Assembly (NCBI GenBank): GCA_021014945.1
Contig: MU266380.1
Location: forward strand, 62,001-126,000
DNA length: 64,000 bases
Source: Leucogyrophana mollusca
Lineage: Eukaryota; Basidiomycota; Agaricomycetes; Boletales
Reading direction: 5' to 3'
Shown: positions 20,036 through 46,786 of the stretch, in pieces
How positions within the stretch are numbered: position 1 is the stretch's first letter
How the letters are laid out: the number at the start of each line of letters is the position of its first letter
The notes under the pieces: generated by a model
Databases searched by the model: none
Told to the model about the DNA's origin: nothing
The model's input: only the letters and a program-made list of their open reading frames with translations
Translations under genes and position numbers: made by a program

Positions 20036-22382
20036 ATGCACTGCGTCCTCGCATTCCTCCTGGTCGTTGCGATCACTTGGTCCGTGGTTATAGCAAAGAT
20101 TGATCGCAAAACCGTTGTATCCAGTTTCAATCCCACTCGCAATGCCTCCAGCCTCACCACTCCTATGCAAGTCGGTAACGGTAACTTCGCATTCGGCGCA
20201 GACGTTACCGGTCTCCAAACATTCCTTCCCTACGCAATCATGTCTTACTGGGGGTGGAAGAACGACACGTTCCCACCAAACAAAACCTTGCTCGATATCG
20301 AGGATTACACTGGCGTAAGCTGGTGGAATCATGACCGGCTCGTCACTTACATGTTCGACGGAGAGCCTACCGTTCAACAGTGGCTGATCGCCAATCCCAA
20401 TCGCGCGAACCTGGGGAGCATTGGTCTCGTCTTCATGGACGAAGGAGGTCTGACTCAGAATATTACGGAGAGTGATTTGACGGACGTCCATCAAGAGCTT
20501 GATCTGTGGAGTGGCATTGTGACCAGCCAGTTCTCGTGGCAGGGAGAGAAGATTGTCGTTACCACGAGCTCCGCACAAGATAGTTCCACCATCGGCATAT
20601 CCATTCAATCAACTCTCCTCAGCAGTGGTCAACTCGGAGTCTTCTTAGACTTTCCGTGGAATGATGGTTCTGCGAAGTTCGAAGCGCCATTCGTTGGCTA
20701 TTACAACATGACCTCCAACCACACTACATCCTTGACCACAGCTGGAAGCCTAGGATTCGGAGCCCGCGCTGAGATTGCACATTCCATGGTAAACACTACA
20801 TTTTTCACATCAATCGGCGGCGACGATTTCAACATCACTCGTGACACGCCAACAGCTCACCGGTATACCATGCGTCCCACCACGAATTCATCTAAATTCA
20901 CCTTTGCTGCGGTCTACTCTCCAGTCAAGGCTAGCTCAGTCTCTGGCGTTGAGATCATCAGCGAATCGTCAGCTGCGGTCTGGGAGGAATATTGGGAAAC
21001 AAGTGGCTTTGTCGACCTCACGAAATCCGAAGACTCGCGGGCATATGAGCTGCAACGAAGAATAATTCTCTCTCGGTATTTGATGCGAGTAAATGAAGCC
21101 GGGGATACACCCCCTCAAGAGGTTAGCGATCTTCGTCCTGGTTTTAAGTTATTGATTCTGATTCCTCTATGTCAGTCGGGGTTAGTCAATACTGGCTGGG
21201 TAAGTTACATTTCCGCCCCATGTCGTGACCTTGCTCATCCAACTGTCAGTACGGGAAATTCCATATGGAAATGTAAAAGTGGATCTTCCGATTGTAAGAC
21301 ATTTCCACTGATGTGTCTCTCGGTCCAGGTATTTCTGGCACTGCATGCACTGGGGACTCTGGAATAACTGGGATCTCCTGGACCGCTCGAACACCATATA
21401 TTCTCGCTTCTTAGAAACCTCCATCGAGCGCGCCCAAGTACAAGAACATTGGGATATAGGGGCGCGCTGGTCAAAGATGACTGATCCATCGGGTCGTTCC
21501 GCTCCTGGGGAGATCAACGAACTACTCATTTGGCAGCAGCCACATCCTCTCATCTTCGCGGAATATGAGTATCGTGCATTCCCCACTTCTGGGACCCTGC
21601 AGAAGTGGAAGGACGTGGTAAATCAGACTGCCAACTGGATGGCGGACTTTGCGTGGTACAACGAGACGACCAAAGTCTATGACCTCGGACCGCCAATGTA
21701 TACAGTGGCGGAGGATACGAGTCCCAACATTACCACCAACCCAGCTTTTGAGTTGGCGTACTGGAAGTATGGCTTACACCTGGCGGGCCAGTGGATGGAG
21801 AGACTAGGTGAAGAAGTCCCGAGCAACTGGACAAAGGTAAAAGACGGCTTAGCTCCACTACCCATTCAAGATGGGCTCTATGTTGTGTATGAAGGAATTC
21901 CAAACGACTTCTGGAACGATACTACATTCATCAACGACCATCCCTCGTTGGTCGGTTTGTACGGCTGGCTGCCACAGACTCCCGGTGTCGATGTTAACAT
22001 CGTGAACGCTACTGCTCACAAGGTGTGGACCAATTGGAATATCACGAACTGCTGGGGGTAGGTCGCTCGAATCCCTTCTTGCACGCGCTGACTGCATCTA
22101 CTGCGTAGATGGGACTTTCCTATGCTCGCCATGAATGCCGCGCGATCCGGAGAGTCAAATCAGGCTGTTGACTGGCTTCTCGACCCCCTTTTCCAGTTCG
22201 ATGACGTCGGCATGCCGATCGGGGGGGTCAGAGTGCCAACCCCTTACTTCCCTGGATCAGGAGGACTACTGTATACTGTCGCAATGATGGCTGCCGGATG
22301 GGATGGGAGTAATACTGTGGCACCAGGCTTTCCCCGGACGGGCTGGGATGTACAGGTTGAGGGGATAAGCAGGGCGTTGTAG
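20036..22382 (+). CDS. Secreted six-hairpin glycosidase-like protein
   Basis: Exons 20036-21121, 21176-21199, 21250-21272, 21329-22057 and 22109-22382 give 711 aa. Two of them are tiny (24 and 23 nt) and encode SGLVNTGW and YGKFHMEM. MHCVLAFLLVVAITWSVVIA is a signal peptide. An N-terminal beta-rich part (VGNGNFAFGADVTGLQTF, SYWGWKNDTFP) precedes an alpha/alpha-toroid part (FHMEMYFWHCMHWGLWNNW, then NITNCWGWDFPMLAMNAAR). This is the layout of six-hairpin glycosidases related to clans with GH65/GH95-type folds. Many NxS/T sites fit secretion. The likely role is extracellular breakdown of a polysaccharide or glycan side chain, with unknown specificity. The tail GWDVQVEGISRAL closes the toroid. 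Confidence 0.8.
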
Positions 22383-22801
22383 GGGCGCTGAAGTTCTCAC
22401 TGTGAGAGTTAGTGGATAGCGTTTTGACCCGACACGGTTGAGTGGCGCGCACCCAGTCACTCGAACTATCATATTAGATCAGTAGCTGGCGCAGCTTCGA
22501 CGAACTAGCCCTGCCGCTAAGTGAAACTTGCTCAGTGCCCATCAGCTATTATTACATGTGTACATTGTCAGCTTCGAAAGTGCGGCGTCTGGCGGTATAA
22601 CCATGGAGTTGGATAGCCCCATCTTACACAAGTCCTGTTCGACTCCTGCTTGATCGGTGGCGCTAAAACCATATCTAATCGGATCGATGTCAAGACTCAG
22701 AAACCGGACTTGGACTGGTTCTCCGAGTCGTTAATCATCTTGAGCCCATCTAACACCACCCACTATATCCCCCCTCTCTACCGTACTACCTCACAGCAAG
22801 G
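22383..22801. other. Intergenic, glycosidase to TPI
   Basis: The last 50 bp before the TPI ATG are C/T-rich (cccactatatcccccctctc), the leader type of strongly expressed fungal genes. No other gene is seen. Confidence 0.5.
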
Positions 22802-23832
<1,031 letters not shown>

Positions 23833-24151
23833 AGGATGAATTTCGACCTGATTCGAGGAAGAGAAGGTCGTTCGTGCAGAGAACCGTGTCGCCTTCTAAT
23901 TGTACACATATCGTTACTTGTAGAGCGCTGTGGGCTGAGCTGTGGGCCAAAGATTGTTTTGAATTCAGAAACGACAGTGAGGCATGGAAGAAGGCAAGTC
24001 GATTCAGACGCGTCACGTAATTGCACAGCTTGGTTCGAGCTCTCAAGAGTTTCCACGAATTGTGTCTTGTTCACAACGGACACAAGGCATCATACCACCT
24101 TTCCTCAAGGATATGCTACTTTGAGTTGATAGCTTACTGAAGGCTGTTGAC
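23833..24151. other. Intergenic, TPI to BEACH gene
   Basis: A 319-bp spacer between two plus-strand genes. It shows no coding pattern. Confidence 0.5.
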
Positions 24152-31934
<7,783 letters not shown>

Positions 31935-32944
31935 ATATGAGATACCTAGGAATATGTTTAACGGACTATTTTGCCTCTTCTCGATTACCTGCCATATGGC
32001 CATTTAGTTGCTCGTCAATTGCGATAGCCAAGGCAGGCTACACCACTGACTTAGACAAGACCGCTGCAGACTATAGTATTATATATAAGCGGCTTCCTCC
32101 ACTTCAAACGCCAGCGATGCTGTTCAACCTCATGCTGGTTTTAACAGCCTAGTTCCCGACCCCCCGGGATCAAACACCAATAGTGGTGCCAGACTGGCAG
32201 AGCAAACTGATTTGGATGATATACACAGCGGCGAACCGTATAAAGTACATATAAATAAACGAATGGATTCAAGTAACCCCCTCACCCACTTGGCAGAAAT
32301 AAAAAATCAAGGATGTCTTCATCCTACGATTAGCGGCAGCTCAACGCCGTGGGTCTGTGATTGCCTATGAGGAAGGCCGCAAGTACTCCGACCAACCTCT
32401 CAATCTACCGTGGGCAAAGGTAGCGCCACGGCACCTGAGTGTTTCCCTTCATCATTGGACGAGGCGATGGAGAAGTCTTCATTCGCATCAGTCGCCCCGC
32501 GTATTTCTATGATAATATCGGATGTGAGCTGTACAGTAGAAGAGTGAATAAAAGGCTGAAGTGTTCCGGAAGAATGCACTCACAATGGCCCTAGGAAAGG
32601 TACTATGGGAAGAGCCATAAGGACTCGCGAACACGGTTTTTTGCTTCTCCGTACATCCGTGAGTAGTGTTTCTTTTGAAGGGTTGTCTAAGGTAATAGGG
32701 CTGAAGCTAGTTGTAACGCTTGAGCACATCCCATGTGACAAGTCGGAGACATTACTGGTTCCGGCCCCGTTGCATTACCGACGTACGGTGCACGAAAAGT
32801 ACTGATCACAGTGTCGTCAGTTTCGGAACGGTCCCTCCGTGAGTTGAGCCTATGATCAAGACCCTAAGATTGGCTACATATCGGCAGTTATAACCCCTTA
32901 CGATGCCATGAGGGCGTTGGGGAACACTGAGACGCCAAGAGTGA
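31935..32944. other. Gene-poor stretch between BEACH and DUF6534 genes
   Basis: One kilobase where convergent genes end. A/T-rich terminator-like sequence follows the BEACH stop. Short open frames lack any recognisable family pattern. Confidence 0.5.
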
Positions 32945-34125
32945 TTAAGTTTCAGCATGGATAGGGATTTTCGTGCACTTACTCTCCCCAAAAGACATGT
33001 AAACTCCGAACCACACCACTACCGGAACCATTCATATGCGGTGAAGAGAAGCCAAAGGGATTGCTCACCATTATCAGGCATGGCTTTGAAGCATATAAGA
33101 ACGGCCATCGCACTCAAACTGCGACGGTATTCATACTATCGCAGCTCCCAGGAGTTTGAATATATACCTTGTAACGATACCGGTCTCTGGTGGATGGTGT
33201 GGAAATTAAGATTAAATAACGTATTATGAATCCACAATCGCACTGACCAATCGAATACACAATTAGCTGGTCCAGCGACTTGACGGTGCTGTGCCATATG
33301 GATCCAGATTGGCATGAGCAAAGCTGCCTGGATTGTACTCACCGTGGAATAGCCAAAGCTCTCTCGCGTTTCAAATAGTAACACATACCTGCCGCGATGG
33401 TCAAATCCACGAACGCTCCCACAGCAAATATCGAGCTGATGAGCCAGCCGTATCTTTTGCCATACACCGGGAAGGAGAGTCCCTTAATGATGGCGAGGGA
33501 CGCTGCTGCAATACACCCGACAAGATACGCAAATGAACTCGACCAGCAAATCAAGGGGAGGTACAGCTTTTTTGAAAGGACATGTATGCGATACGCAAAA
33601 AATCCCTGAGGAATAAACAGGAGTGGTCAAAGAAGGCCTCTGGGGGGTACAGGATATTACCCCAGGGTGGCAGTTACTAACCTGGACCAACGATGTCAAA
33701 ACAGTACCCAGCGCAATCGACCAGCCGATTGAGGTTGGTAAGGGGTCGAGTGTCTCAGCTGATGGTTGCCCAAACTGCTTGACAGTAACATCGTACAGGC
33801 CTGCAGCCACTAAAATGGTGTGTCCAACACCGAGAAGCCTGTCCCTTACGTTCTTAATCGTTTAACGAAAGTGAAGTAACCGCAGCTGCACACCATACAA
33901 CCGCAACCTGCCACTCAGTATTAGAGGAAAATACTTTAAACCAGATGCAAGAGCACTACTCACAAATATCTTCAGTGGGAAACTGTCGCTGGGGTACCTG
34001 TGATAGTAATTATATGTTTGAAGGGTGACGATGCCAAAAGAAAAGATCATGAGGAGGGCCCCAATCTCGAAGGCTCCAAGGGAGCTACTTGCGTCTGGCA
34101 AAGACGCAGAGATGGTGGCTGTCAT
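32945..34125 (-). CDS. DUF6534-type multi-pass membrane protein
   Basis: A minus-strand gene with many introns; ATG at 34125 and stop at 32945-32947. The family is common in agaricomycetes, with seven membrane helices and no established function. Visible marks are LGAFEIGALLMIFSFGIVT, LQTYNYYHRYPSD, VAVVWLLGVGHTILVAAG, LYDVTVKQFG, GFFAYRIHVLSKK, AFVDLTIAAGMCYYLKR, LDQLIVYSIETGIVTS and AVLICFKAMPDN. The open frames look broken until introns such as the 55-bp one inside VAVVW are removed; then the reading is continuous. The C-terminus ends soon after FGVYMSFGESKCT. Family members usually continue into an NSLLATLNAR-like stretch, and a related word (SMLKLN) lies in another frame just downstream. 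The end may therefore be truncated by a small frameshift. Confidence 0.65.
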
Positions 34126-35422
34126 GGCGCACCTCGAGACTTGCGAACAAGAGACTGATAGTGCATCTCACCCCGGGAGGTAACACGCAGTTATCTAGTG
34201 GTAGTGTGGGATGATCGTCTTGATCTATCGCCAAGAGTTTCAGTTTCCATCCGCGTCTATCAAGCAAAAGGCCGCTCGGGAGGGGGGGATCAAGGTGAGT
34301 TGACAGATGATCGATCATCCTCGGCTCCTAAAGAGGGTCGTGGTCAGCACAATTCGTGATTCCCTCTTTGAGAGGGGAAAACCCTTGTCCCTCTGGCGCT
34401 CGCGCCGTCCCAGGATGTACTGAAAAACGAATTTCAATGATTGAAGGGGTAAGGATCTGGTTAGCGCGAAGGCCCAAGCACTTGGGCTTTTAAATCGTGC
34501 CATACAAAGAACATCAGATTGGCAGTGCTCGAGTGACTCAGTGCTATCTAGCTGGTCGCGGTCAAACAAGTGGTCAGATTAAAATTCGAGATCTGCCATC
34601 AGGCCAAAGGTAGACTCACCTTTCCCTTTTCATGGTTGGAACGAACTCTACTCTTCTGAAGACGGTTCAAAAGCGATGGTTATGCGGCCCTACAATCCAG
34701 GATAGGAATGAAATAATTGGCATTTGAGCTTGTATCTGGTCACTGCCAGGCTCCCGAAGTTGGAGCGAGGTCAGAGACCATTCAGCGCGTCTGGGTGGTT
34801 GGGTCCCTTGCTTGGGGAGGTGTCATGAAGGTCTTTTGAGCTCAGTGTTATAGCCGAATGCACGAGAGGCTCCTTGTTCTTCAGGGTACTTGCTGATCAC
34901 TCGGAACGTCCCTACCAAGTTAAGAACCTGGCTCTTGGCTGTTCCTGCAACGGCGATGATGGCCCGCTTCGGGAAGACATCATGCTGTAGAGTGGGCACG
35001 TATGGCTATGTAGGTGTGAGAAATGAAAAGAGATCTGAGCGATTGTAGGCGGTGAGCCCACTTATCGCCTCAGGCTATAGTCAACGCCAAAGCATGATGC
35101 AGCCAACGTTATGCGATGTGACTGCGCGTGACCCTGCGAGAGCTTAGTGAAAGCGTGACAACCCAAACCCACTGAAACATTACCCTCGTCGAAATAACTC
35201 ATTCCACAACACAATTTTGAGAAAATGAAAACCAACAAAGTGTTTCGAGATCCTCACTCTGGCATTTGTTGGTCACCGATTTTTAAAATTTGTTGCTTTA
35301 CACTTGGTATAAAGTTTGTCACGCCATTGGATGCGCCTGTGTGAGCCCTACATATCTTACGATAATTCGCAATGTTGACACTACAGCTCGAAAATACAAC
35401 ACAACCATAAACCTCTAGACGT
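34126..35422. other. Gene-poor stretch between DUF6534 gene and ARO1
   Basis: About 1.3 kb holding the DUF6534 promoter and the ARO1 3' flank. No open frame here has a convincing family pattern. Confidence 0.5.
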
Positions 35423-40547
<5,125 letters not shown>

Positions 40548-41104
40548 CGTCGCAGGAAGTTGTTTTGCTGAACCGATGACCTCGGTGTTAGCTTTAAGTA
40601 CTTTCGGTCCTGGACACAGTGCAGTGTATATCACGCCGAGAAAGATAATCTGATTGGTACAAACGTGGGAACATCTCGGCGCCTCGACCGCGGCGGAGCG
40701 ATACTTAGCAATATCAAGTTAGACTTGAACAATGGCTGTTTTCATCGAGCAACCAGCGCCGAATAGTGAGGTGGCCGTGCAGATAAGTCGACGCTAACGT
40801 CGCTGTGGTCACTGGCGATGACCTTAGTGGTAAGCAGGGCTGCTTATCGCCTCACCGGAGGGAGTCGGAGACTGAATTAAAAGCTATATATTGGCACCGC
40901 CACCGGAAGATAAAACAACTTGGAGCCGGAGGTTGTGCGGAATAGGAAACCGAATAGTCCTCGCTCTCCGGACCCTCTCCCGAGATAGCGCTGGCATTAT
41001 AACTTGAAACTCCAATACGTACAAGTCATTTTTCCAAGATACCTCACCACACTCCACTTGTCCTCTTTGACTCTCGCTGAGCTCGCGCTCTTTGCTGTTC
41101 AACG
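40548..41104. promoter_or_regulatory. Divergent promoter region, ARO1 and NADH dehydrogenase
   Basis: 557 bp between two head-to-head ATGs. A TATA-like word, tatatatt, lies at 40885-40892 (about 215 bp before the NADH dehydrogenase ATG and 340 bp from the ARO1 ATG). Confidence 0.45.
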
Positions 41105-43769
41105 ATGCAGGTCGCTCGCAGTCAAGGTCAGTACGGAAGAGTTGCCGTTTCGACCGAGGAGTTCACCGGTTCTGTTTTCAGCACGTTCCCGCTTTATGTC
41201 CAGCTCGATGGCACATTCTCGACTTCTGCGCTCTCACGTGCAGACACAGTCATGTTCTCGAGCACTCACACGGGCATCCTCATCTGCGGCTCAGTCATCC
41301 GGGCCTAGTTCTCCTGTAAGGTTGCTGTTTGACTCGATTGAGTTGCGGTGGCTGAGTGTTGTATTACGCTGGAACTCATAGACTCCCTCGCCTTTGCCAC
41401 CAAGGCAAGCAAAGTGGAGAGGCTTCCTCCAGACTCTAGGACGCGTGACGCTTGTAACGATTGTCGCAGGTGAAGATCAGTTTTAACCCTGTGTCCCGAG
41501 TCCGCGGTTAACTGGCGATTGAATCAAGCCACGGGAACGTTCTACTATGTTACGCAGAAAGATCGTCACCCAGGACCTCAGCTTCCTTTCGATCCAGAGA
41601 AAAAGACACTAGTTATTTTGGGCAGTGGCTGGGGAGCAACAAGTCTCCTAAAGGGGCTTGATACCACTGACTACAACACTGTGAGTTCGCTCCTAGAGTG
41701 TTATCAACTTGAAACGTACTGACATCTCTTAGATTGTCGTCAGCCCCAAAAACTTCTTCCTGTTTACTCCCTTGCTTCCAAGTGTTGCTGTGGGTACGCT
41801 CAACGCGCGATCGATTCTGCAACGTGAGTCAGTGGTCTGTTCGAGGTCGAGTGCATCGACTGAGAACCCTTGTAGCAACCAGATACGTCACGCGCTTTAA
41901 ATCTCGCCAAGTCTCTGTCATTGAAGCCGAGGCGAAGGAGGTCGATGTGCGTTCTTACTCCTCGGAGTTTCCTGCCCCATTTTAGTCCTTCGTCGCTGAT
42001 TTTCTGCGCTCTCAGCCCATCAACAAGACAGTCACTTTCTCAGGTACGTTTCGGTTTCCATTGGGACGTCATAATCACGTGATTAATTTCTTTTTTGTAG
42101 ACAACTCGGAAATCCAAGGTCAGGTCTCCTCGACAACGATACCGTACGACTACCTCGTGTATGCAGTCGGCGCTGAGACGCAGACATTTGGTATTCCCGG
42201 AGTGAAGGAACATGCCTGTTTCATGAAGGAGCTGCACGACGCAGAGCGGGTATGTGCATTCGAGTCCTGCGTGTTGGCGGAAATGGGCAGTACTGATCAA
42301 CACCCCTTCAGATGCAACGGCAATTCCTGGATTGTCAGTGGTTCTAATTGCTACCTTGTGAATGTGTTCTCCTGATGTTCATACCTGCAGGTGTTGAGTC
42401 TGCTGCATTTCCTGGACAGAGTGACGACGAGAAAGATCGTCTTCTCCACATGGTATGTCAAATCAGGCTCGAGGCGAGTGCAAAGCTTATCCCAGTGTAT
42501 AGGTGGTAGTAGGCGGTGGTCCCACCGGCATTGAGCTAAGGTTGGCATAATCTTATACTGTATTGCTCCGCGCTTTAATGCTGATTTTTATTGTAGCGGA
42601 GAGCTCCACGACTTCCTTGAGGTTCATCCGTTCTCTCGTTTCCGCGCCAGTTAGTAGACTGACATGTTCCCCCGCAGGACGACCTTAAGAGCTGGTATCC
42701 CGAACTCGCCTCTCGGATTCGCATCACACTTGTTGAAGCACTCCCATCTGTGCTGCCAACATTCAGTAAAGAATTGATCCAGTACACGGAGTCGACGTTC
42801 AAAGAATCGAAGATCGATATCATGACGAAGACGATGGTCAAAGAGGTCAAAGAGAAGAGTGTTGTATTGCAGATGCCGGATAAGAGCATTCGGGAAGTTC
42901 CGTGCGGAATGGTTGTTTGGGCTGCTGTGCGTGGTTGTCTTCGTTCGTGGGGTGCTGGTTTGACACGAAATCTTTTGGCAACGTGCAGGGGAACAAAGGC
43001 AGACAGATCACCCAAGACTTGATGGCCAAACTCCCTGAAGATCAGACCAACAAGCGTGGGATTACAGTCGATGGTCTGTTTTCTGTTATTTTTTGTGTCC
43101 TCTTGACATTCATCCATCTCATCATGCCTATCTCTGTTTCAAATTAGATCATCTCCGTATGAAAGGCACCAACGGCACCATCTTCGCTATTGGGGACTGT
43201 ACCGCCTCATCTTATGCACCCACCGCACAAGTCGCATCGCAGCAGGGGGCGTACCTTGCGCGCATATTAGCCCTCTTAGCTAAGAAGGACGGACTGGAGG
43301 GGAAGTTGGCCGCTTCTGATGAGGATGCAGACACCATCCGGAAGAAAATTGACAAAATCAAACTTAAACCTTTCCACTATTCCCACCAGGGATCCCTTGC
43401 GTCAGTTCTTTATCCTGTTGTTTTGTTCCCGTTCGGTGTAGTAGCTGACTGGGGTTGTGCGTGTAGATACATAGGCTCGGACAAGGCTATCGCCGACCTA
43501 CCCATCTTTGGACGCGAGGTTAGCACCAAACCTGTGCTCTCATAATGCTAGACACTCATGCGCGATGGCAGTGGGCAAGCGGTGGTGTCGCGACATTCTT
43601 GTTCTGGCGTAGCGCCTACCTAAGCACGCTATTCTCGCTACGCAACCGCACTTTGGTGGCATCCGACTGGATGCGAGTCAAGCTATTTGGACGGTGAGCC
43701 TCCCTCTACAACTTGTTCTTCGGTAGTATGCTGACATTGACTGCGCTTAGTGACGTGAGCCGGGAATGA
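41105..43769 (+). CDS. NDE1: Mitochondrial type II (rotenone-insensitive) NADH dehydrogenase
   Basis: A plus-strand gene with seventeen exons; the first is 41105-41126 and the stop is at 43767-43769. The enzyme passes electrons from NADH to ubiquinone without pumping protons, at the inner mitochondrial membrane. The N-terminus MQVARSQARSRFMSSSMAHS is a basic, Ser-rich presequence. A hydrophobic LGRVTLVTIVAATGTFYYV segment follows. The FAD motif is LVILGSGWGATSLLKGL and the NADH motif VVVGGGPTGIELSGEL; also IFAIGDCTASSY, QVASQQGAYLA, FHYSHQGSLAYIGSDKA and WRSAYLSTLFSLRNR, typical of fungal enzymes. Whether it faces the intermembrane space (NDE) or the matrix (NDI) cannot be told from sequence, so the symbol is a best guess. 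All splice phases I checked agree. Confidence 0.92.
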
Positions 43770-44549
43770 AGGCTGCGCAGCAGGTGTTGACTATCGACGG
43801 ATAGATTTTTGTTTGTCTCCTGGCTTTCTGGTAATGGTTTTTGACCCTTGAAGGTTGGCTCGGATGCGCCATTGAGCACTGGCAGTGAAGTTTACCCCAG
43901 TTTAGACGTTGTGGACGGTTCAATTATAGACGCTGCATAAATGCAGATTTCATAGACACTTTAGCGTATACATAAGGACTGGTAATATAATCATAGAGAC
44001 AAGTTCTATCGATTCATCGATTCATCGGATGGCTTCGCTTCCATTGGTTGTTGTACCGTGTGCACGGCGACCCGCCGAATGCGTACAAAAGCCTCCCACT
44101 CCTGACTCTCTTCGTCCAAGTGATCGCCATCCTGCTGCGGACTTCGTGGTTTTTGATTGGCAATGATGTCCTGGTTTGGGTGCATATGCATGTCCGGACC
44201 TTGAGAAGTCGGTCCAACCGCCTGATAAGGCGGCTCACAGACACGAACCATGGAGACATGCCGAAAACACGTTTCATTGACATCCCCGAATCTTCATCGT
44301 GCGAGGCTATAAATCACGCCTCGCCTGTCGGGGCACTTTGCCCTTATAACTAGCCCTCATCGGTGAGCCCTCTTGACTTTCTGACGCATCTGTTTCCACT
44401 TGAACCTCCTCGTGTTCGCTCTGTCTTGGCACCCCAAGAGCGTCCACTTTCCCCATAATCTTATACGGCTCGGCTCCGTGCTCCTTTTTGCTTTCATTCG
44501 TTTGTAACTTCTACTTTTTCGAGCGACTAGTCTGGCCTGTGCGGCCGAT
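43770..44549. other. Intergenic, NADH dehydrogenase to ferric reductase 1
   Basis: Contains the promoter of ferric reductase 1. A tgataag word lies near 44223 but does not match the longer iron-GATA consensus. The ~130 bp before the ATG are C/T-rich. No gene seen. Confidence 0.45.
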
Positions 44550-46786
44550 ATGTCGGATATTGATCTTCAAGCTACCACAGCAACTCACGTCTCTGGAGTC
44601 GATCCTTTTACGCTAGTCTATCATGTCAACATCTTCTTGCTAGCTTTTACCGCGGTCTTTGCGCTCGCGGCACTTCCGCGTGCCATCGCCCGGTTCTCCC
44701 GAGCTGCAGAATGGCGGCAGGGACATATCCTTCGCGCCGTTCGTCTCGAAGATCGGAAACCTCGTAGGCCTCCAATGCGAGCTGTACAATCTACAGACCG
44801 AAATCCCGGTAGTCCTGGGGGCTTCTCCGGAGACGGTGTCACCTCTGAAGAATCTCACACGGCTTTCTCGCATACGCACCTGATCCGACATCCACAAGGG
44901 AAGCCGGAGGGCTGGTCACTTCCCCCCCATGTTCGCGCCTGGTCCGCGATCGTCCCTCCTCTTGGTTCGCTGCTGCGTCGCCGACTCGAGACAAGCTTCT
45001 CTGTCGGACAAGCTGTTACGCTGGGAGTATACTTTGTAGCTCTGGTCTACGCGTCTTTCTACAAGTCGAACCCATTCGCTGACCCGCTCCGAACTGGGTT
45101 TGTCGCAATGTCTCAAATTCCGGTCGTCTATGTATTGGCTACAAAGAATAACGTATTGGGTATGTTCGTGGGTTTGGGATACGAGAAGGTCAGATGCAAG
45201 GTTCCCTGGTGGAGAATGTTTTCCAACCAGTTTTACCGCAGCTGAATTACATCCATCGCTTCGCTGGCATAGTGATCGTGCTTGCGTCCAATATACATGG
45301 GTTGGGCTATAGTAAGTGTGATCATTTTCGCGCTCACATTATTCAAGTTGCTCACTGCCCGTAGTTTATGAGTGGACATTTGCCGGCACATTCAGCAAAT
45401 ACATTCGCCAAACGCCTGTCATATGGGCCTTCGTCGCTCTCGGCTGTCTAGATTTTATCTACTTCTTCTCGACCTCATTTTGGCGGCAGAAAGCCTACAA
45501 CGTCTTCTTCAGCACCCATGTGATTGGTTTTATCGTCTTCCTCCCAGCGGTAGGCACGAATTATCTACTCCGAACCCTCCCTAACCTCTGGTGTATCAGG
45601 CATACGGGCACCAGGCATCCATGTTGCCGTATATTATTGCTGCAGCCGCCGTGTATGGCTTCGATCACACCCTTCGCCTTCTCAAAACCCGCATGTACGA
45701 CGCGCGCATCAGGCCCATACCGGATATGACACTAACCCGCGTGGAGATCCCTGCCCTCAATGCTGGCTGGCGGGCAGGGCAGCATGTGCGACTTCGCGTG
45801 CTATCCTCCGCCATGGGATGGTTTGGCTGGGCAGAGACCCACCCGTTCACGATCGCGGGTGTCTCAAAGACCCCTGATGGGCTGGTCCTGATGTGCAAGT
45901 CGGCAGGGGGGTGGACCGGAAAACTGTACGAGATGGCGAAAATGGCGGGATACGGGTATGCAGAAGGTGGGACCGGGAGGAGTGTCAAAGTCATGGTCGA
46001 AGGTCCTTACGGTATGTAGTGGTGATAGTGTGCTCGCTGACTTCGTGGCTTGACAAAGGCATTACTACAGGTGGGCCTGGGCATTCGGTATTTGCAAGTT
46101 TTTCCGCGGCGGTTTTCGTCGTTGGCGGAAGCGGGATCACCTTTGCGCTGGCCGCCGTGCAGGATCTTCTACAGGTACCGTCCCCTTTACCCGCGCTACA
46201 TTTCCCCTTGCGCTAATCATACTTACTATCGTTGAAGAGGGACACAGAAGGTGCGAGTAGAGTTAAAATTATTGAAGTTATTTGGAGCATACAAGACCCG
46301 TGTAAGAATGCAGCGTTTTATTGTACGACGGTTTCCTCACCGCTTTTTTCTCCCGCTGCAGCATCACTGACACCTCTGATTCCCCAATTCGCTGCTCTCA
46401 TTCAACAAAGTATTTATGCTCCGCTTAAGATATCAGTGCACTATACTCGTGCATCATCTGCTCCCGAGACGAGCAAGGAATTCCTCCCACCAGGCCTTAC
46501 GCTGGTCGGAGGACGCCCGAAAGTTGCGAAGGTTCTGGACGCTGTGATATCCCGCGCAGTATCGTACGGGTCAGGAGGGAAGGCTTCTCTAGATATCACA
46601 GGCGTTATAATGGGTGTATGTGGTCCGCCCGGGCTAGGTGACGAGATTGCACAGGTTATCTCGGCCGTTGACGCCGGAAGACGGTGGGCTGTAGGGGGCA
46701 TTGAGATGCACGAAGAGTACGTGGCTGACCTCGACCTTCATTTAAAATACTGACACGAGTGCCTGCCCAGGGTATTTGGTTGGTAA
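44550..46786 (+). CDS. Ferric-chelate reductase (FRE family), copy 1
   Basis: A plasma-membrane metalloreductase that passes electrons from NADPH through FAD and two haems to extracellular ferric iron. Exon 1 is 44550-45188. Membrane marks are NYIHRFAGIVIVLASNIHG and FFSTHVIGFIVFLPAAYGHQ, which supply the paired haem histidines. The FAD motif is ETHPFTIAGV, the NADPH motifs are VEGPYG, FVVGGSGITFAL and GVCGPPG. The frame runs on to a stop at 46753. I prefer an intron at 46717-46770, because it leaves a 16-nt last exon giving the family C-terminus HEEVFGW, exactly as in the convergent paralogue. No secretion signal is seen; the protein starts just before its first membrane segment. Confidence 0.9.

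Noticed and set aside
32945..34125. Pseudogene with many frameshifts
   Set aside because: The frame changes disappear once short GT-AG introns are removed, leaving a continuous DUF6534 protein; only the very end remains doubtful.
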